The translations under genes and the position numbers were made by a program. Below, piece after piece: positions 27,327 to 37,078 of a DNA stretch of 64,000 nt. Position 1 is the first letter of the stretch. Each line of letters begins with the position of its first letter. The notes beneath the pieces were generated by a model. It worked only from the letters and a program-made list of their open reading frames with translations, had not been told where the DNA came from and searched no databases. This DNA comes from Marinobacter sp. HL-58 (GTDB taxonomy: Bacteria > Pseudomonadota > Gammaproteobacteria > Pseudomonadales > Oleiphilaceae), in the NCBI RefSeq assembly GCF_001314605.1, contig NZ_LIHP01000011.1:62001-126000 (forward strand), in the 5' to 3' direction.

Positions 27327-28607
27327 ATGGAAAGCAATCTTGAACACATTTTTGAACTCCAGTATGCGCTGGATACCTTTTACTTCCTTGTGTGCGGTGC
27401 CCTGGTCATGTGGATGGCCGCAGGCTTCTCGATGCTCGAAGCAGGCCTGGTGCGTGCCAAGAACACCACTGAAATCCTGACCAAGAACGTCTCGCTGTTT
27501 GCCATAGCCTGTACGATGTACCTCATCTGCGGCTACGACATCATGTATGGTGGCGGCCTGTTCCTGAGCGGTGTTACCACGGTTGCCCAGATGGATGACG
27601 CTGCCATCGCAGGCATTATTGCGGCTTCCAACGAATCCGGTTTTGGGGACATGGGCGAGTACTCCGGTGCTTCCGATTTCTTCTTCCAGGTCGTCTTCGT
27701 GGCAACCGCCATGTCCATCGTTTCCGGTGCCGTGGCCGAGCGCATGAAGCTCTGGGCCTTCCTGGCTTTTGCTGTTGTCATGTGTGGCTTTATCTACCCG
27801 ATGCAGGGCGCATGGACCTGGAACGGCGATGCGGTTTTCGGCATGTACGAGCTCAACTACTTTGACTACGCCGGCTCCGGCATCGTGCACATGGCAGGCG
27901 CGGCTGCTGCCCTGGCCGGTGTTCTTCTGCTGGGTGCCCGTAAAGGCAAGTATGGCGCGGATGGCCAGATCAAGGCGTTCCCGGGTGCAAACCTGCCGCT
28001 GGCGACACTGGGCATGTTCATCCTGTGGATGGGCTGGTTCGGCTTCAACGGCGGCTCTACCCTGAAGCTGGGTGGTATCGGTGTTGCCAACGAGGTGGCC
28101 AACGTGTTCCTGAACACAAACGCAGCCGCTTCCGGTGGTCTGATTGCTGCCCTGATCGTTGGCCGCATCCTGTTCGGCAAGGCTGACCTGACCATGGCCC
28201 TGAACGGCGCCCTGGCCGGCCTGGTAGCCATCACTGCCGAGCCTGCGGATCCGTCGCCCCTGCTGGCCACCATCATTGGTGCCATTGGCGGTATCATCGT
28301 GGTGTTCTCCATCGTGACTCTGGACAAGATGCGCATTGACGATCCTGTCGGTGCTATCTCGGTGCACGGTGTGGTTGGTATCTGGGGTATCTTCGCGGTT
28401 CTCCTGTCCGACGCAGACGCGACCTTCATGGGTCAGCTGGTTGGCATGCTCACCATCTTCATCTGGGTCTTCGTGACCAGCCTGATTGTCTGGAGCATCC
28501 TGAAGGCGGTCATGGGTATCCGGGTTTCGGAAGAGGAAGAGTACGAGGGTGTGGATCTGTCCGAGTGTGGTATGGAAGCCTATCCGGAGTTTGTCAGCAC
28601 CAAGTAA
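27327..28607 (+). CDS. amtB: Ammonium transporter AmtB
   Basis: The 426-residue membrane protein is an Amt/Mep/Rh channel with about 11 transmembrane segments. It shows AGFSMLEAGLVRAKN, the DYAGSGIVHMAGA region with the first pore histidine, and AISVHGVVGIWG with the second. There is no cleavable signal peptide; the N-terminus begins with MESNLEHIFEL. It lies 74 nt after glnK, and a strong terminator follows at 28633. Confidence 0.95.
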   Translation: MESNLEHIFELQYALDTFYFLVCGALVMWMAAGFSMLEAGLVRAKNTTEILTKNVSLFAIACTMYLICGYDIMYGGGLFLSGVTTVAQMDDAAIAGIIAASNESGFGDMGEYSGASDFFFQVVFVATAMSIVSGAVAERMKLWAFLAFAVVMCGFIYPMQGAWTWNGDAVFGMYELNYFDYAGSGIVHMAGAAAALAGVLLLGARKGKYGADGQIKAFPGANLPLATLGMFILWMGWFGFNGGSTLKLGGIGVANEVANVFLNTNAAASGGLIAALIVGRILFGKADLTMALNGALAGLVAITAEPADPSPLLATIIGAIGGIIVVFSIVTLDKMRIDDPVGAISVHGVVGIWGIFAVLLSDADATFMGQLVGMLTIFIWVFVTSLIVWSILKAVMGIRVSEEEEYEGVDLSECGMEAYPEFVSTK

Positions 28608-28632
28608 TATGAGCTGACACTGGATCTGAAGA

Positions 28633-28659
28633 GGGGCGCCTGCGGGTGCCCCTTTTTTT
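28633..28659 (+). terminator. Intrinsic terminator after glnK-amtB
   Basis: GGGGCGCC and GGGTGCCCC pair (one G-T) around a short loop and are followed by seven T residues. Confidence 0.88.
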
Positions 28660-28672
28660 GACTTGAGAGTAG

Positions 28673-28700
28673 GTCGGATTAGGCGCAGCCGTAATCCGAC
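28673..28700. repeat. REP-like palindrome
   Basis: GTCGGATTA (28673-28681) and TAATCCGAC (28692-28700) enclose GGC-GCA-GCC, giving a 12-bp hairpin with a bulged G. It shares its arms with the repeat pair at 3163-3232. Confidence 0.7.
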
Positions 28701-28722
28701 ACCCAGGCTTGAGAGCATGCCG

Positions 28723-28827
28723 GAGGTGGGAGCCCCCCCATTCCGGGATACGCTGTGAATACATCCCTGTACGCTCGACAAAAACATCCCTGTTTTTGAC
28801 GATCCCGGAATGGGGGGCTCCCACCTC
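28723..28827. repeat. Cloverleaf-like repeat, copy B (between amtB and speE)
   Basis: Inverted arms 28723-28748 and 28803-28827 are complementary over 25 bp apart from one extra C in the left arm. They enclose a 54-nt core (28749-28802) that is the reverse complement of the copy A core with about five differences. In the copy A orientation the core has hairpins AAAAACA-GGGA-TGTTTTT and TACA-GGGA-TGTA. The arm ends (GAGGTGGG outside, TTCCGGGA inside) match copy A except for one base, which is compensated in the partner arm; the arm middle is different. Confidence 0.85.
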
Positions 28828-28843
28828 CTCCGCTGACTCCGGG

Positions 28844-29725
28844 TTAACCCTCCCCGGGAATGACTTCATCCTCCAACGCATCCACCATAAACTGCGGCAT
28901 TGCCAATGCACCACGGTGGATGTCGGCATTGTAGTAACGAGTCACAAACGGCCGTTGATCCGCATCTTCTTCACGAAAATAAACCACCGGCTTTTCCTTC
29001 CCGGCCATGGTGCAGCTCCACCAGCCGGTGGGATACACCGGTTGCGGGAACGGCAGGGTGCGGACGTGGTCGAAGCCGGCCTTTTTCATGTCGTCGTGGA
29101 TGGTTTTGATGATGGTGTTGGTGTGCAGCAATGGCGATTCGCTTTGCTGAACGATGATGCCGCCGTCGCGCAGGGCGATCATGCAGTCGCGGTAGAAGTC
29201 CAGCGCAAACAGGCCTTCGGCGGGGCCGACCGGGTCGGTACTGTCGATGATGATGACATCAAGGCTTTCGGGTACTGCGTCGCGTATCCACTGGATGCCG
29301 TCGCCGAAGAAGAAGTTGGCGCGGGGGTCGGTGTTGGATTCACAAAGCTCCGGGAAGTACTTTTCGGAATTGCGGGTGACCCGTTCGTCGATTTCCACCT
29401 GCCAGGCTTCTTCCACTCCGGGGTGCTTGAGGACCTCTTTCAGGGTGCCGCAGTCGCCGCCCCCTACAATGACGACTTTTTTCGGGTCCTTGTGGGTGAA
29501 CAGGGCCGGATGGGTCATCATTTCGTGATAGAGGAAGTTGTCCCGTGAGGTCAGCATCACGCAACCGTCCAGCACCATCAGGTTGCCGAAGGTTTCGGTC
29601 TCCCAGATTTCCAGCTTCTGGAAGTCGGTCTGTTCTTCGTGCAGCTTCTTTTTTACTTGCAGGGAAAATGCGGTGCCCTGGTCCTGAAATATCTCTGTAA
29701 ACCAGCCTTCGTTCAGTGCAGTCAT
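28844..29725 (-). CDS. speE: Polyamine aminopropyltransferase (spermidine synthase)
   Basis: The 293-residue protein transfers an aminopropyl group from decarboxylated SAM to putrescine. It has the opening GWFTEIFQDQGTAFSL, the nucleotide-binding VVIVGGGDCGTLKEVLKH, and the catalytic region IIDSTDPVGPAEGLF. It is divergent from speA, so arginine decarboxylation and the final polyamine step are paired here. It ends close to the copy B repeat. Confidence 0.95.
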   Translation of the reverse strand: MTALNEGWFTEIFQDQGTAFSLQVKKKLHEEQTDFQKLEIWETETFGNLMVLDGCVMLTSRDNFLYHEMMTHPALFTHKDPKKVVIVGGGDCGTLKEVLKHPGVEEAWQVEIDERVTRNSEKYFPELCESNTDPRANFFFGDGIQWIRDAVPESLDVIIIDSTDPVGPAEGLFALDFYRDCMIALRDGGIIVQQSESPLLHTNTIIKTIHDDMKKAGFDHVRTLPFPQPVYPTGWWSCTMAGKEKPVVYFREEDADQRPFVTRYYNADIHRGALAMPQFMVDALEDEVIPGEG

Positions 29726-29923
29726 TTCTTGTCTCCGGATTTACTAGTCGAGCCAGATCGTATTGAAGGTATTGTAGGTGCCGAGCCCGAACACCTAAAG
29801 GACTATCCTGCTGCAGGTCATGGTTTTTTCCGGCATGGTTCTTTCAGAGGGCTGGTGGAATCCATACAATGACCGCCATAAGCCGGCAGGTTGCCGGCTC
29901 CGGATCCAGTACAGGAAAGCACC

Positions 29924-31834
<1,911 letters not shown>

Positions 31835-31875
31835 ACCGGCTCCTGAATAAAATTTTTCGATTAACCCATCCGGGC

Positions 31876-31903
31876 TGATCCGGCTGTCTGCTCACCCCGT
31901 ACA
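31876..31903 (+). promoter_or_regulatory. Candidate ECF (RpoE/ChrR-type) autoregulated promoter
   Basis: TGATCC (31876-31881) and CGTACA (31898-31903) are 16 nt apart, resembling promoters of the RpoE-ChrR group of ECF sigma factors (TGATC...CGTA). It lies upstream of the sigma gene itself, as expected for autoregulation. Confidence 0.55.
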
Positions 31904-31986
31904 TATCCGAACTGACAAACTCGGGGCGAGTGCATAGAATGATGAACAGAACAATTTCAAATCATGCGACAGTCAAGGAGCGTCCG

Positions 31987-32586
31987 GTGACCACACTGGA
32001 TCAGAAACCGGCACGGGCCGAGGGCCGCAAGGATCCCTGGAGCCAGATGCTCGAGAAAGTTGGCAAGAACCAGGACCGTCAGGCTTACCATGCCCTGTTC
32101 GAGCATTTTGGCCCGCAGATCAAGTACTACGCCATGGCCAATGGCCTGGCGAGTCACGCCGAAGAACTGGTCCAGGAAGTTTTCGTGTCGATCTGGCGCC
32201 GCTCCTGCCTCTACGACTGGCGCAAGGCCGCCGCATCCACCTGGATTTTTACCATTGCCCGGAATCAGCGCATCGACATGCTGCGCAAGATGAAGCGCAC
32301 CAGCGCCGAAATGCCGGTCGAGACAGAAGACCTGTGGCAGATCCCGGGTGAGAACGACGACGAGCCGGTTACGTCCCTGCACCGCCTGATGTCAGAGCGC
32401 CGGGTGAGAGAATCCCTCAGCCATCTCCCGGAAGAGCAGATTACCGTCATTGCCAAGGTTTATATGGAGAGCAAGTCACACCAGATGGTGGCCGACGAGC
32501 TTAATATACCGTTGGGTACCGTAAAAAGCCGGGTGCGCCTGGCATTGAACAAACTGAAAGTGATTTTGCAGGACCAGAACGTATGA
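31987..32586 (+). CDS. ECF sigma factor, RpoE/ChrR-linked type
   Basis: The protein of 199 residues has region 2 (AYHALFEHFGPQIKYYAM ... ELVQEVFVSIWRR) and region 4 (LPEEQITVIAKVYMESKSHQ ... GTVKSRVRLALNKL) of sigma70-family factors and no regions 1 or 3. GTG 31987 is the best start because AAGGAG lies six nt upstream; a longer frame from 31930 has no comparable site. It overlaps a ChrR-type anti-sigma gene by 4 nt, which places it in the group that responds to singlet oxygen in Rhodobacter (inference by family). Confidence 0.88.
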   Translation: MTTLDQKPARAEGRKDPWSQMLEKVGKNQDRQAYHALFEHFGPQIKYYAMANGLASHAEELVQEVFVSIWRRSCLYDWRKAAASTWIFTIARNQRIDMLRKMKRTSAEMPVETEDLWQIPGENDDEPVTSLHRLMSERRVRESLSHLPEEQITVIAKVYMESKSHQMVADELNIPLGTVKSRVRLALNKLKVILQDQNV

Positions 32587-33227
32587 CACGGCATCATCCA
32601 GACACACTAACCCTGATGGAATACAGCGCCGGCAATCTCAGTGAGCCCCACGCGTTGTGTATTCGACTTCATCTGGACCAGTGCCCCCACTGTCGCAGCC
32701 GCGTTGACACACTCGACAGCCTGGGTGCTGTCATGATGGAGAGCCAGCCCCAGGTGGGTGTTTCATCGGACATGTTCGACTCCATCCTGTCCCGCATCGA
32801 CAGCGAACCGGATATGACCGAGAAGTATATCGACGCCCAGGCCAAACGCCTGAGCCCGCTACAGAAACTTCTGGGCGACAATCTTGATGATCTGCCCTGG
32901 AAGCGCCAGCTGGGCGATGTCAGCGTGCTGGATATCAGTGAACGCTTCCCCGGCCAGAACGAACAGGTGGTGTTGCAGAAACTGGCTGCCGGCGGCAAGG
33001 CTCCGGCCCACACGCACCGGGGTGATGAAACCACGATTGTGCTGCAGGGCGCGTTTGCCGACCAGAAAGGTGTATTCAACCAGTGGGACTTCGTGGTTCT
33101 CAACCAGGAAGACGAACACAAACCGGTCGCCGTGGGTTGCGAGGATTGCATTACGCTTTCAGTGCTCAGTGCACCGGTAAAGCTTACCGGCACTTTCACC
33201 CGGTTGCTGAATCCGTTCATACGCTGA
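32583..33227 (+). CDS. chrR: ChrR-type zinc anti-sigma factor with cupin domain
   Basis: The 214-residue protein keeps every metal ligand of Rhodobacter ChrR at matching spacing: His5, His30, Cys34 and Cys37 in the anti-sigma domain, and His143, His145, Glu149 and His179 in the C-terminal cupin. ChrR binds and silences its sigma factor until singlet oxygen or a related oxidant releases it. The ATG overlaps the sigma stop. A terminator hairpin overlaps its stop codon. Confidence 0.88.
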   Translation: MTRHHPDTLTLMEYSAGNLSEPHALCIRLHLDQCPHCRSRVDTLDSLGAVMMESQPQVGVSSDMFDSILSRIDSEPDMTEKYIDAQAKRLSPLQKLLGDNLDDLPWKRQLGDVSVLDISERFPGQNEQVVLQKLAAGGKAPAHTHRGDETTIVLQGAFADQKGVFNQWDFVVLNQEDEHKPVAVGCEDCITLSVLSAPVKLTGTFTRLLNPFIR

Positions 33228-33247
33228 AACGGCCCGCCGTTTCAGCG
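33222..33247. terminator. Hairpin terminator between chrR and the convergent dehydrogenase
   Basis: CGCTGAAACGGC and GCCGTTTCAGCG are perfect 12-bp arms separated by two bases, overlapping the chrR stop codon. Only short pyrimidine runs follow, so efficiency is uncertain. Confidence 0.6.
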
Positions 33248-33256
33248 CCTTTCCCA

Positions 33257-34000
33257 TCACCAGGGTATAACGGAACCGTCCCAGCCCAGGAAGGTTCCGT
33301 TATCGTCTTCGTGAAGACCCTCCGCCAACCGCAGAATATTCCCGGCCGTCTCTTCCGGACTATGAACCTGAAGCTGCGCCAGTGAACGGGTGAATGGTTT
33401 ACTCAACGGCGACAGGGTAGTGCCGGGATGAACGGCCACGCAGGCCACAGGGCGGTACTTCCTCGGTAACTCGATGGACAGGTTGCGAACCAGCATGTTC
33501 AGTGCCGCCTTGGAGCTGCGGTAGGCATACCAGCCACCAAACCCATTGTCGGTTATGGACCCGACCCTGGCAGACACGGCCAGGATACGCTTGAAACGCC
33601 GGTGGCGGAGCCAGGGAGAAATGGCCTGCACCAGCATCGCAAAACCGGTGGCGTTCACCGCAAAGGCATGGGCAAAAGCCTGTGCATCCAGGTCCTCCAG
33701 GCGCTTTTCAGGTGTCATCCCGGGGCCGTGCAGTATGCCAGCCGCATAGATGACCATATCAAGCCCTGATGCTACCGGTAACAACGCCGCCAGGCGCTCG
33801 CCGACCGCTTTGGCACTGTCGCTATCAGCGGCATCCCAGGAAATCAGGCTGACCCGGCCTGCCTGTTCCCCGCTCAGACTGACAGTCGACGGATCACGGC
33901 AAAGCCCGACGATGGAGAGCTCGGCGTCACTCTGTAACAGTTTCGTGGCCAGCGCGTGGCCAATGGCTCCGGATATTCCGGCAATCAACACCTGTTTCAT
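33257..34000 (-). CDS. Short-chain dehydrogenase/reductase (C-factor-like)
   Basis: The 247-residue protein has a Rossmann start VLIAGISGAIGHALA, the NAG-like YAAGILHG, the catalytic Ser region VSARVGSI and Tyr-x3-Lys (YRSSK). It resembles the CsgA/C-factor-like SDR group; the substrate is unknown. SDR genes of this kind often accompany ECF-ChrR pairs in marine gammaproteobacteria (my recollection, not checked). Here it is convergent with chrR rather than in its operon, with a possible ECF-type promoter at 34013-34041. Confidence 0.83.
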   Translation of the reverse strand: MKQVLIAGISGAIGHALATKLLQSDAELSIVGLCRDPSTVSLSGEQAGRVSLISWDAADSDSAKAVGERLAALLPVASGLDMVIYAAGILHGPGMTPEKRLEDLDAQAFAHAFAVNATGFAMLVQAISPWLRHRRFKRILAVSARVGSITDNGFGGWYAYRSSKAALNMLVRNLSIELPRKYRPVACVAVHPGTTLSPLSKPFTRSLAQLQVHSPEETAGNILRLAEGLHEDDNGTFLGWDGSVIPW

Positions 34001-34012
34001 AAAAACTCCCGG

Positions 34013-34041
34013 CTTACGGGGCCTGCCCGTTCATTGGATGA
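34013..34041 (-). promoter_or_regulatory. Weak candidate ECF-type promoter of the dehydrogenase
   Basis: On the minus strand TCATCC (34036-34041) and CGTAAG (34013-34018) are 17 nt apart. This is one mismatch from the -35 seen before the sigma gene. The predicted leader would be only about 8 nt, which argues for caution. Confidence 0.25.
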
Positions 34042-34160
34042 TCTCTGCCTACTGATACGAAACTTCTGATCAACAGACCGGCCTTTCGGTGAACCGGAAA
34101 TTAAAACGATCGTATGAATGAAAGCGTTGACACAACTACCTGCATTGAGGAGAGACTTCC

Positions 34161-35936
34161 ATGCAATACCAGGCCCCGGCGAACGACCTTCGCTTCTTGC
34201 TGTTTGATGTCCTTGGCGCAGATAAGCTCCATGAACTGGAAAAGTACGCAGACGCCACCCCTGACCTGATTTCCGCAGTGATCGACGAGGCCGGCAAACT
34301 TGCGGCAGAAGTGATCCAGCCCACCAACCAGGTGGGTGATCGGCAGGGCTGCCAGTACAACCCGGAAACCCATGACGTCACGACACCGGACGGCTTCCGG
34401 GAGGCCTACACCAGATTCGTCGAAGGTGGCTGGACGGCGCTGGATGCACCGCTGCAGTATGGTGGCCAGGGCCTGCCCCATACCCTCAAGTTTGTCGTGG
34501 ACGAGATGGTCTGTTCCACCAACCTGTCGCTGGGTATGTACCCGGGCCTGACCCATGGCGCCATCAGCGCCCTGTATGCCCACGGTTCAGAGGAACTCAA
34601 GGACACCTATCTGGAAAAGCTGATTTCCGGTGAATGGACCGGCACCATGTGCCTGACCGAGCCCCAGTGCGGCACCGACCTGGGCCTGATCCGCACCCGT
34701 GCCACCCCCAACGACGACGGCTCCTATGCCATCGAAGGCACCAAGATCTGGATCACCGGCGGAGAGCACGACCTGGTAGACAACATTGTGCACCTGGTTC
34801 TGGCCAAGCTGCCCGGGGCACCGGACACCACCAAGGGTATTTCCCTGTTCGTGGTGCCCAAGGTTCTGCCGGATTCCGGCGAGCGCAATCCGGCTTTTTG
34901 CGGCGGCCTGGAACACAAGATGGGCATCAAGGGCTCCGCCACCTGCGTGATGAACTTTGAAGGCGCCAAGGGCTGGCTGGTGGGCGAGGCCAACGACGGC
35001 ATGCGCGCCATGTTCACCATGATGAACGAAGCCCGCCTGATGGTGGGCATGCAGGGGCTGGGACTGGCTGAAATGGCCTACCAGGAGAGCCTCGGCTTTG
35101 CCCGTGAACGCCTGCAAAGCCGTTCCCTCAGCGGGCCCAAGAATCCGGACGGCCCGGCCGACCCGATTATCGTACACCCCGATGTTCGCCGCATGCTGAT
35201 GCGCCAGAAAGTCCTCAATGAAGGCATGCGAGCGCTGGCTCTGTTTACCGGCCACAAGCTGGACCTGTCGGTGGCCCATGGCGATGAAGCTGTTCGCGAA
35301 TCGGCGGACGACCTTGTTCAATTGTTGACTCCGGTAGTGAAATCCTTCCTCACCGACGAAGGCTTCAACAATGCCAATACCGGCCTGCAGGTGCTGGGCG
35401 GTTCCGGCTTCACCACCGACTGGCCGCTGGAGCAACTGGTGCGGGACGGGCGTATCGCCCGCATCTACGAAGGCACCAACGGCATCCAGGCCATGGATCT
35501 GGTGGGACGCAAGCTCAGCCTCAAGGGCGGGCAACTGGTGCGCACCCTGTTCACGGAACTGACCGGCTACCTGAAGAACAACCCGGAGGCTCCCTACCGG
35601 GAAGAACTGAAGGGGGCCATCAAGTCCCTGGAGTCCGCCACCCTGTGGATCGCCAGCAATGCCCCCAGTGATCCGGAACAGGCCGGTGCAGCGGCAACTC
35701 CCTACCTGCGCCTCATGGCCCTGACCGTCATCGCCTATCTCTGGTCCCGCATGGCCGGCGTTGCGCAGGCACAACTGGATGCTGGCGAAGGCAACAAGCC
35801 ACTGCTGGAAGGGAAACTGATCTCGGCCCGTTTCTACTTCGAGAAACTGCTGCCAGAGATTCAGTGGTTGCAGCAGGACATTGAGAGTGGAAAAGACGCT
35901 CTCATGGCCTTCGAGGATGACCACTGGGCGGCGTGA
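34161..35936 (+). CDS. Large acyl-CoA dehydrogenase (FadE/DmdC type)
   Basis: The 591-residue flavoprotein has the acyl-CoA dehydrogenase core: CLTEPQCGTDLG, GTKIWITGGEHD, LEHKMGIKGSATC, and the catalytic Glu in IYEGTNGIQAMDL. An added N-terminal segment and a C-terminal extension of about 120 residues place it in the roughly 600-residue group that includes DmdC (methylmercaptopropionyl-CoA dehydrogenase) and FadE-like enzymes. Beta-oxidation of fatty acids is the more general guess; substrate cannot be read from sequence. GGAGAG precedes the ATG. Confidence 0.88.
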   Translation: MQYQAPANDLRFLLFDVLGADKLHELEKYADATPDLISAVIDEAGKLAAEVIQPTNQVGDRQGCQYNPETHDVTTPDGFREAYTRFVEGGWTALDAPLQYGGQGLPHTLKFVVDEMVCSTNLSLGMYPGLTHGAISALYAHGSEELKDTYLEKLISGEWTGTMCLTEPQCGTDLGLIRTRATPNDDGSYAIEGTKIWITGGEHDLVDNIVHLVLAKLPGAPDTTKGISLFVVPKVLPDSGERNPAFCGGLEHKMGIKGSATCVMNFEGAKGWLVGEANDGMRAMFTMMNEARLMVGMQGLGLAEMAYQESLGFARERLQSRSLSGPKNPDGPADPIIVHPDVRRMLMRQKVLNEGMRALALFTGHKLDLSVAHGDEAVRESADDLVQLLTPVVKSFLTDEGFNNANTGLQVLGGSGFTTDWPLEQLVRDGRIARIYEGTNGIQAMDLVGRKLSLKGGQLVRTLFTELTGYLKNNPEAPYREELKGAIKSLESATLWIASNAPSDPEQAGAAATPYLRLMALTVIAYLWSRMAGVAQAQLDAGEGNKPLLEGKLISARFYFEKLLPEIQWLQQDIESGKDALMAFEDDHWAA

Positions 35937-36063
35937 CTGACTTCTCCGGTCGCGCCTGCGCACTCTGGCCGGAAATGACTGATATTTGTCAAGCCCTGAC
36001 CTTCCGGGCGATAGGTTTATGGACGATACTGATGACGTTGATTAGTGTCTCTGAACTAGTCCG

Positions 36064-36124
36064 GCCCTACCCCCCGTCGGGTTGGGCACTTTCTTACAGG
36101 CCACGCATTGCGTGGCCTTTTTTT
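36064..36124 (+). ncRNA. Structured 3' region or possible small RNA with terminator
   Basis: Hairpin one (GCCCTACCC 36064-36072 with GGGTTGGGC 36079-36087, one mismatch) is followed by a terminator hairpin (GGCCACG 36099-36105 with CGTGGCC 36111-36117) and seven T residues (36118-36124). It lies 130-190 nt after the acyl-CoA dehydrogenase stop, so it is either a long 3' untranslated region or the end of a separate small RNA. The terminator itself is secure; the RNA call is not. The 286-nt gap 35937-36222 contains nothing else I can support. Confidence 0.4.
36099..36124 (+). terminator. Intrinsic terminator after acyl-CoA dehydrogenase
   Basis: A 7-bp stem with a 5-nt loop (the repeat is in fact nearly 9 bp) is followed by seven T residues. 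Confidence 0.88.
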
Positions 36125-36222
36125 GTGTCTGCAATCGTGCCCTCCAATAGCCTGACCTACCAACCATTAGAGACAGCCCGCAGGCCTGGGTTACAATCGG
36201 GGCTTTTCCGCGGAGATGCAGT

Positions 36223-37050
36223 ATGACGGGTGACGATTTCCACTTCCGCTTCGGCGGTATCGAGCGACTGTATGGCCGCCGGGCCCTGGAGCGTTTCCGT
36301 CACGCCCATATTGCCATTGTTGGCCTGGGCGGTGTCGGCTCCTGGGCAGCGGAAGCCCTCGCCCGCTCCGGTATCGGCACACTGACGCTGATCGACATGG
36401 ACGACATCTGCGTGTCCAACACGAATCGTCAACTCCACGCTCTGGCAGGCCAGTATGGCCGAACCAAGACCGATGCCATGGCGGAACGCCTGCGGGGCAT
36501 CAACCCGGAAGCCGATATCCGCATTCATTTCGGATTCCTGAACACCAGAAACGTCAGCGATCTGATCACGCCGGACATGTGCGGGGTGGTTGATGCCATA
36601 GACAGCGTCAAGGCCAAGGCGGGGCTGATCGCTCACTGCCAGCGGCGGAAAATCCCGTTGGTGTGTGCCGGCGGCGCAGGCGGCCAGATGGACCCGACCC
36701 AGATCCGCGTCAGCGACCTCAGCAAGACGACCCAGGACCCGCTGCTGGCAAAGGTTCGCAACCTGCTGCGGCGTGAGTACGGCTTCTCACGCAACCCCAA
36801 GCGCCGGTTTGGAATCGAAGCCGTGTACTCCCTTGAACAGCTCACGTATCCTGCGGGGGATGGTGAGGTGTGCCTCCAGAAACCAGCCACCGACGGGCCG
36901 GTGAGGCTGGACTGCGCCTCCGGTTTCGGAGCCGCCAGCCCGGTGACCGCCAGCTTTGGTTTGTTTGCCGCCGCCCGGCTTCTTTCCAGGCTTGCATGCA
37001 AGGCCGAATCAGACACCGCAGCAACCTTCCCGGCCGGACCACAGAACTAA
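36223..37050 (+). CDS. tcdA: tRNA threonylcarbamoyladenosine dehydratase
   Basis: The 275-residue protein is an E1-like ThiF-family enzyme with the nucleotide-binding motif VGLGGVGSW, RSGIGTLTLIDMDDI, and the TcdA features GGAGGQMDPTQIR and FGIEAVYS. It cyclises t6A37 to ct6A in tRNAs, using ATP. ThiF and MoeB are less likely because the zinc-binding cysteine pairs are absent. It is 28 nt upstream of an antiporter gene. Confidence 0.93.
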   Translation: MTGDDFHFRFGGIERLYGRRALERFRHAHIAIVGLGGVGSWAAEALARSGIGTLTLIDMDDICVSNTNRQLHALAGQYGRTKTDAMAERLRGINPEADIRIHFGFLNTRNVSDLITPDMCGVVDAIDSVKAKAGLIAHCQRRKIPLVCAGGAGGQMDPTQIRVSDLSKTTQDPLLAKVRNLLRREYGFSRNPKRRFGIEAVYSLEQLTYPAGDGEVCLQKPATDGPVRLDCASGFGAASPVTASFGLFAAARLLSRLACKAESDTAATFPAGPQN

Positions 37051-37078
37051 CCCATGACTCAATGGAACTGATGCCATT

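Noticed and set aside
27264..28787. 507-codon minus-strand frame through amtB
   Set aside because: It mirrors amtB, and its N-terminus is the repeat copy B core, which often yields spurious start regions.
29883..29901. Hairpin in the speA leader as a terminator or riboswitch
   Set aside because: The 8-bp stem has no T run and there is no larger conserved structure that I can identify.
34587..35963. 458-codon minus-strand frame
   Set aside because: It is antisense to the acyl-CoA dehydrogenase, and its composition is that of a reverse-frame shadow.
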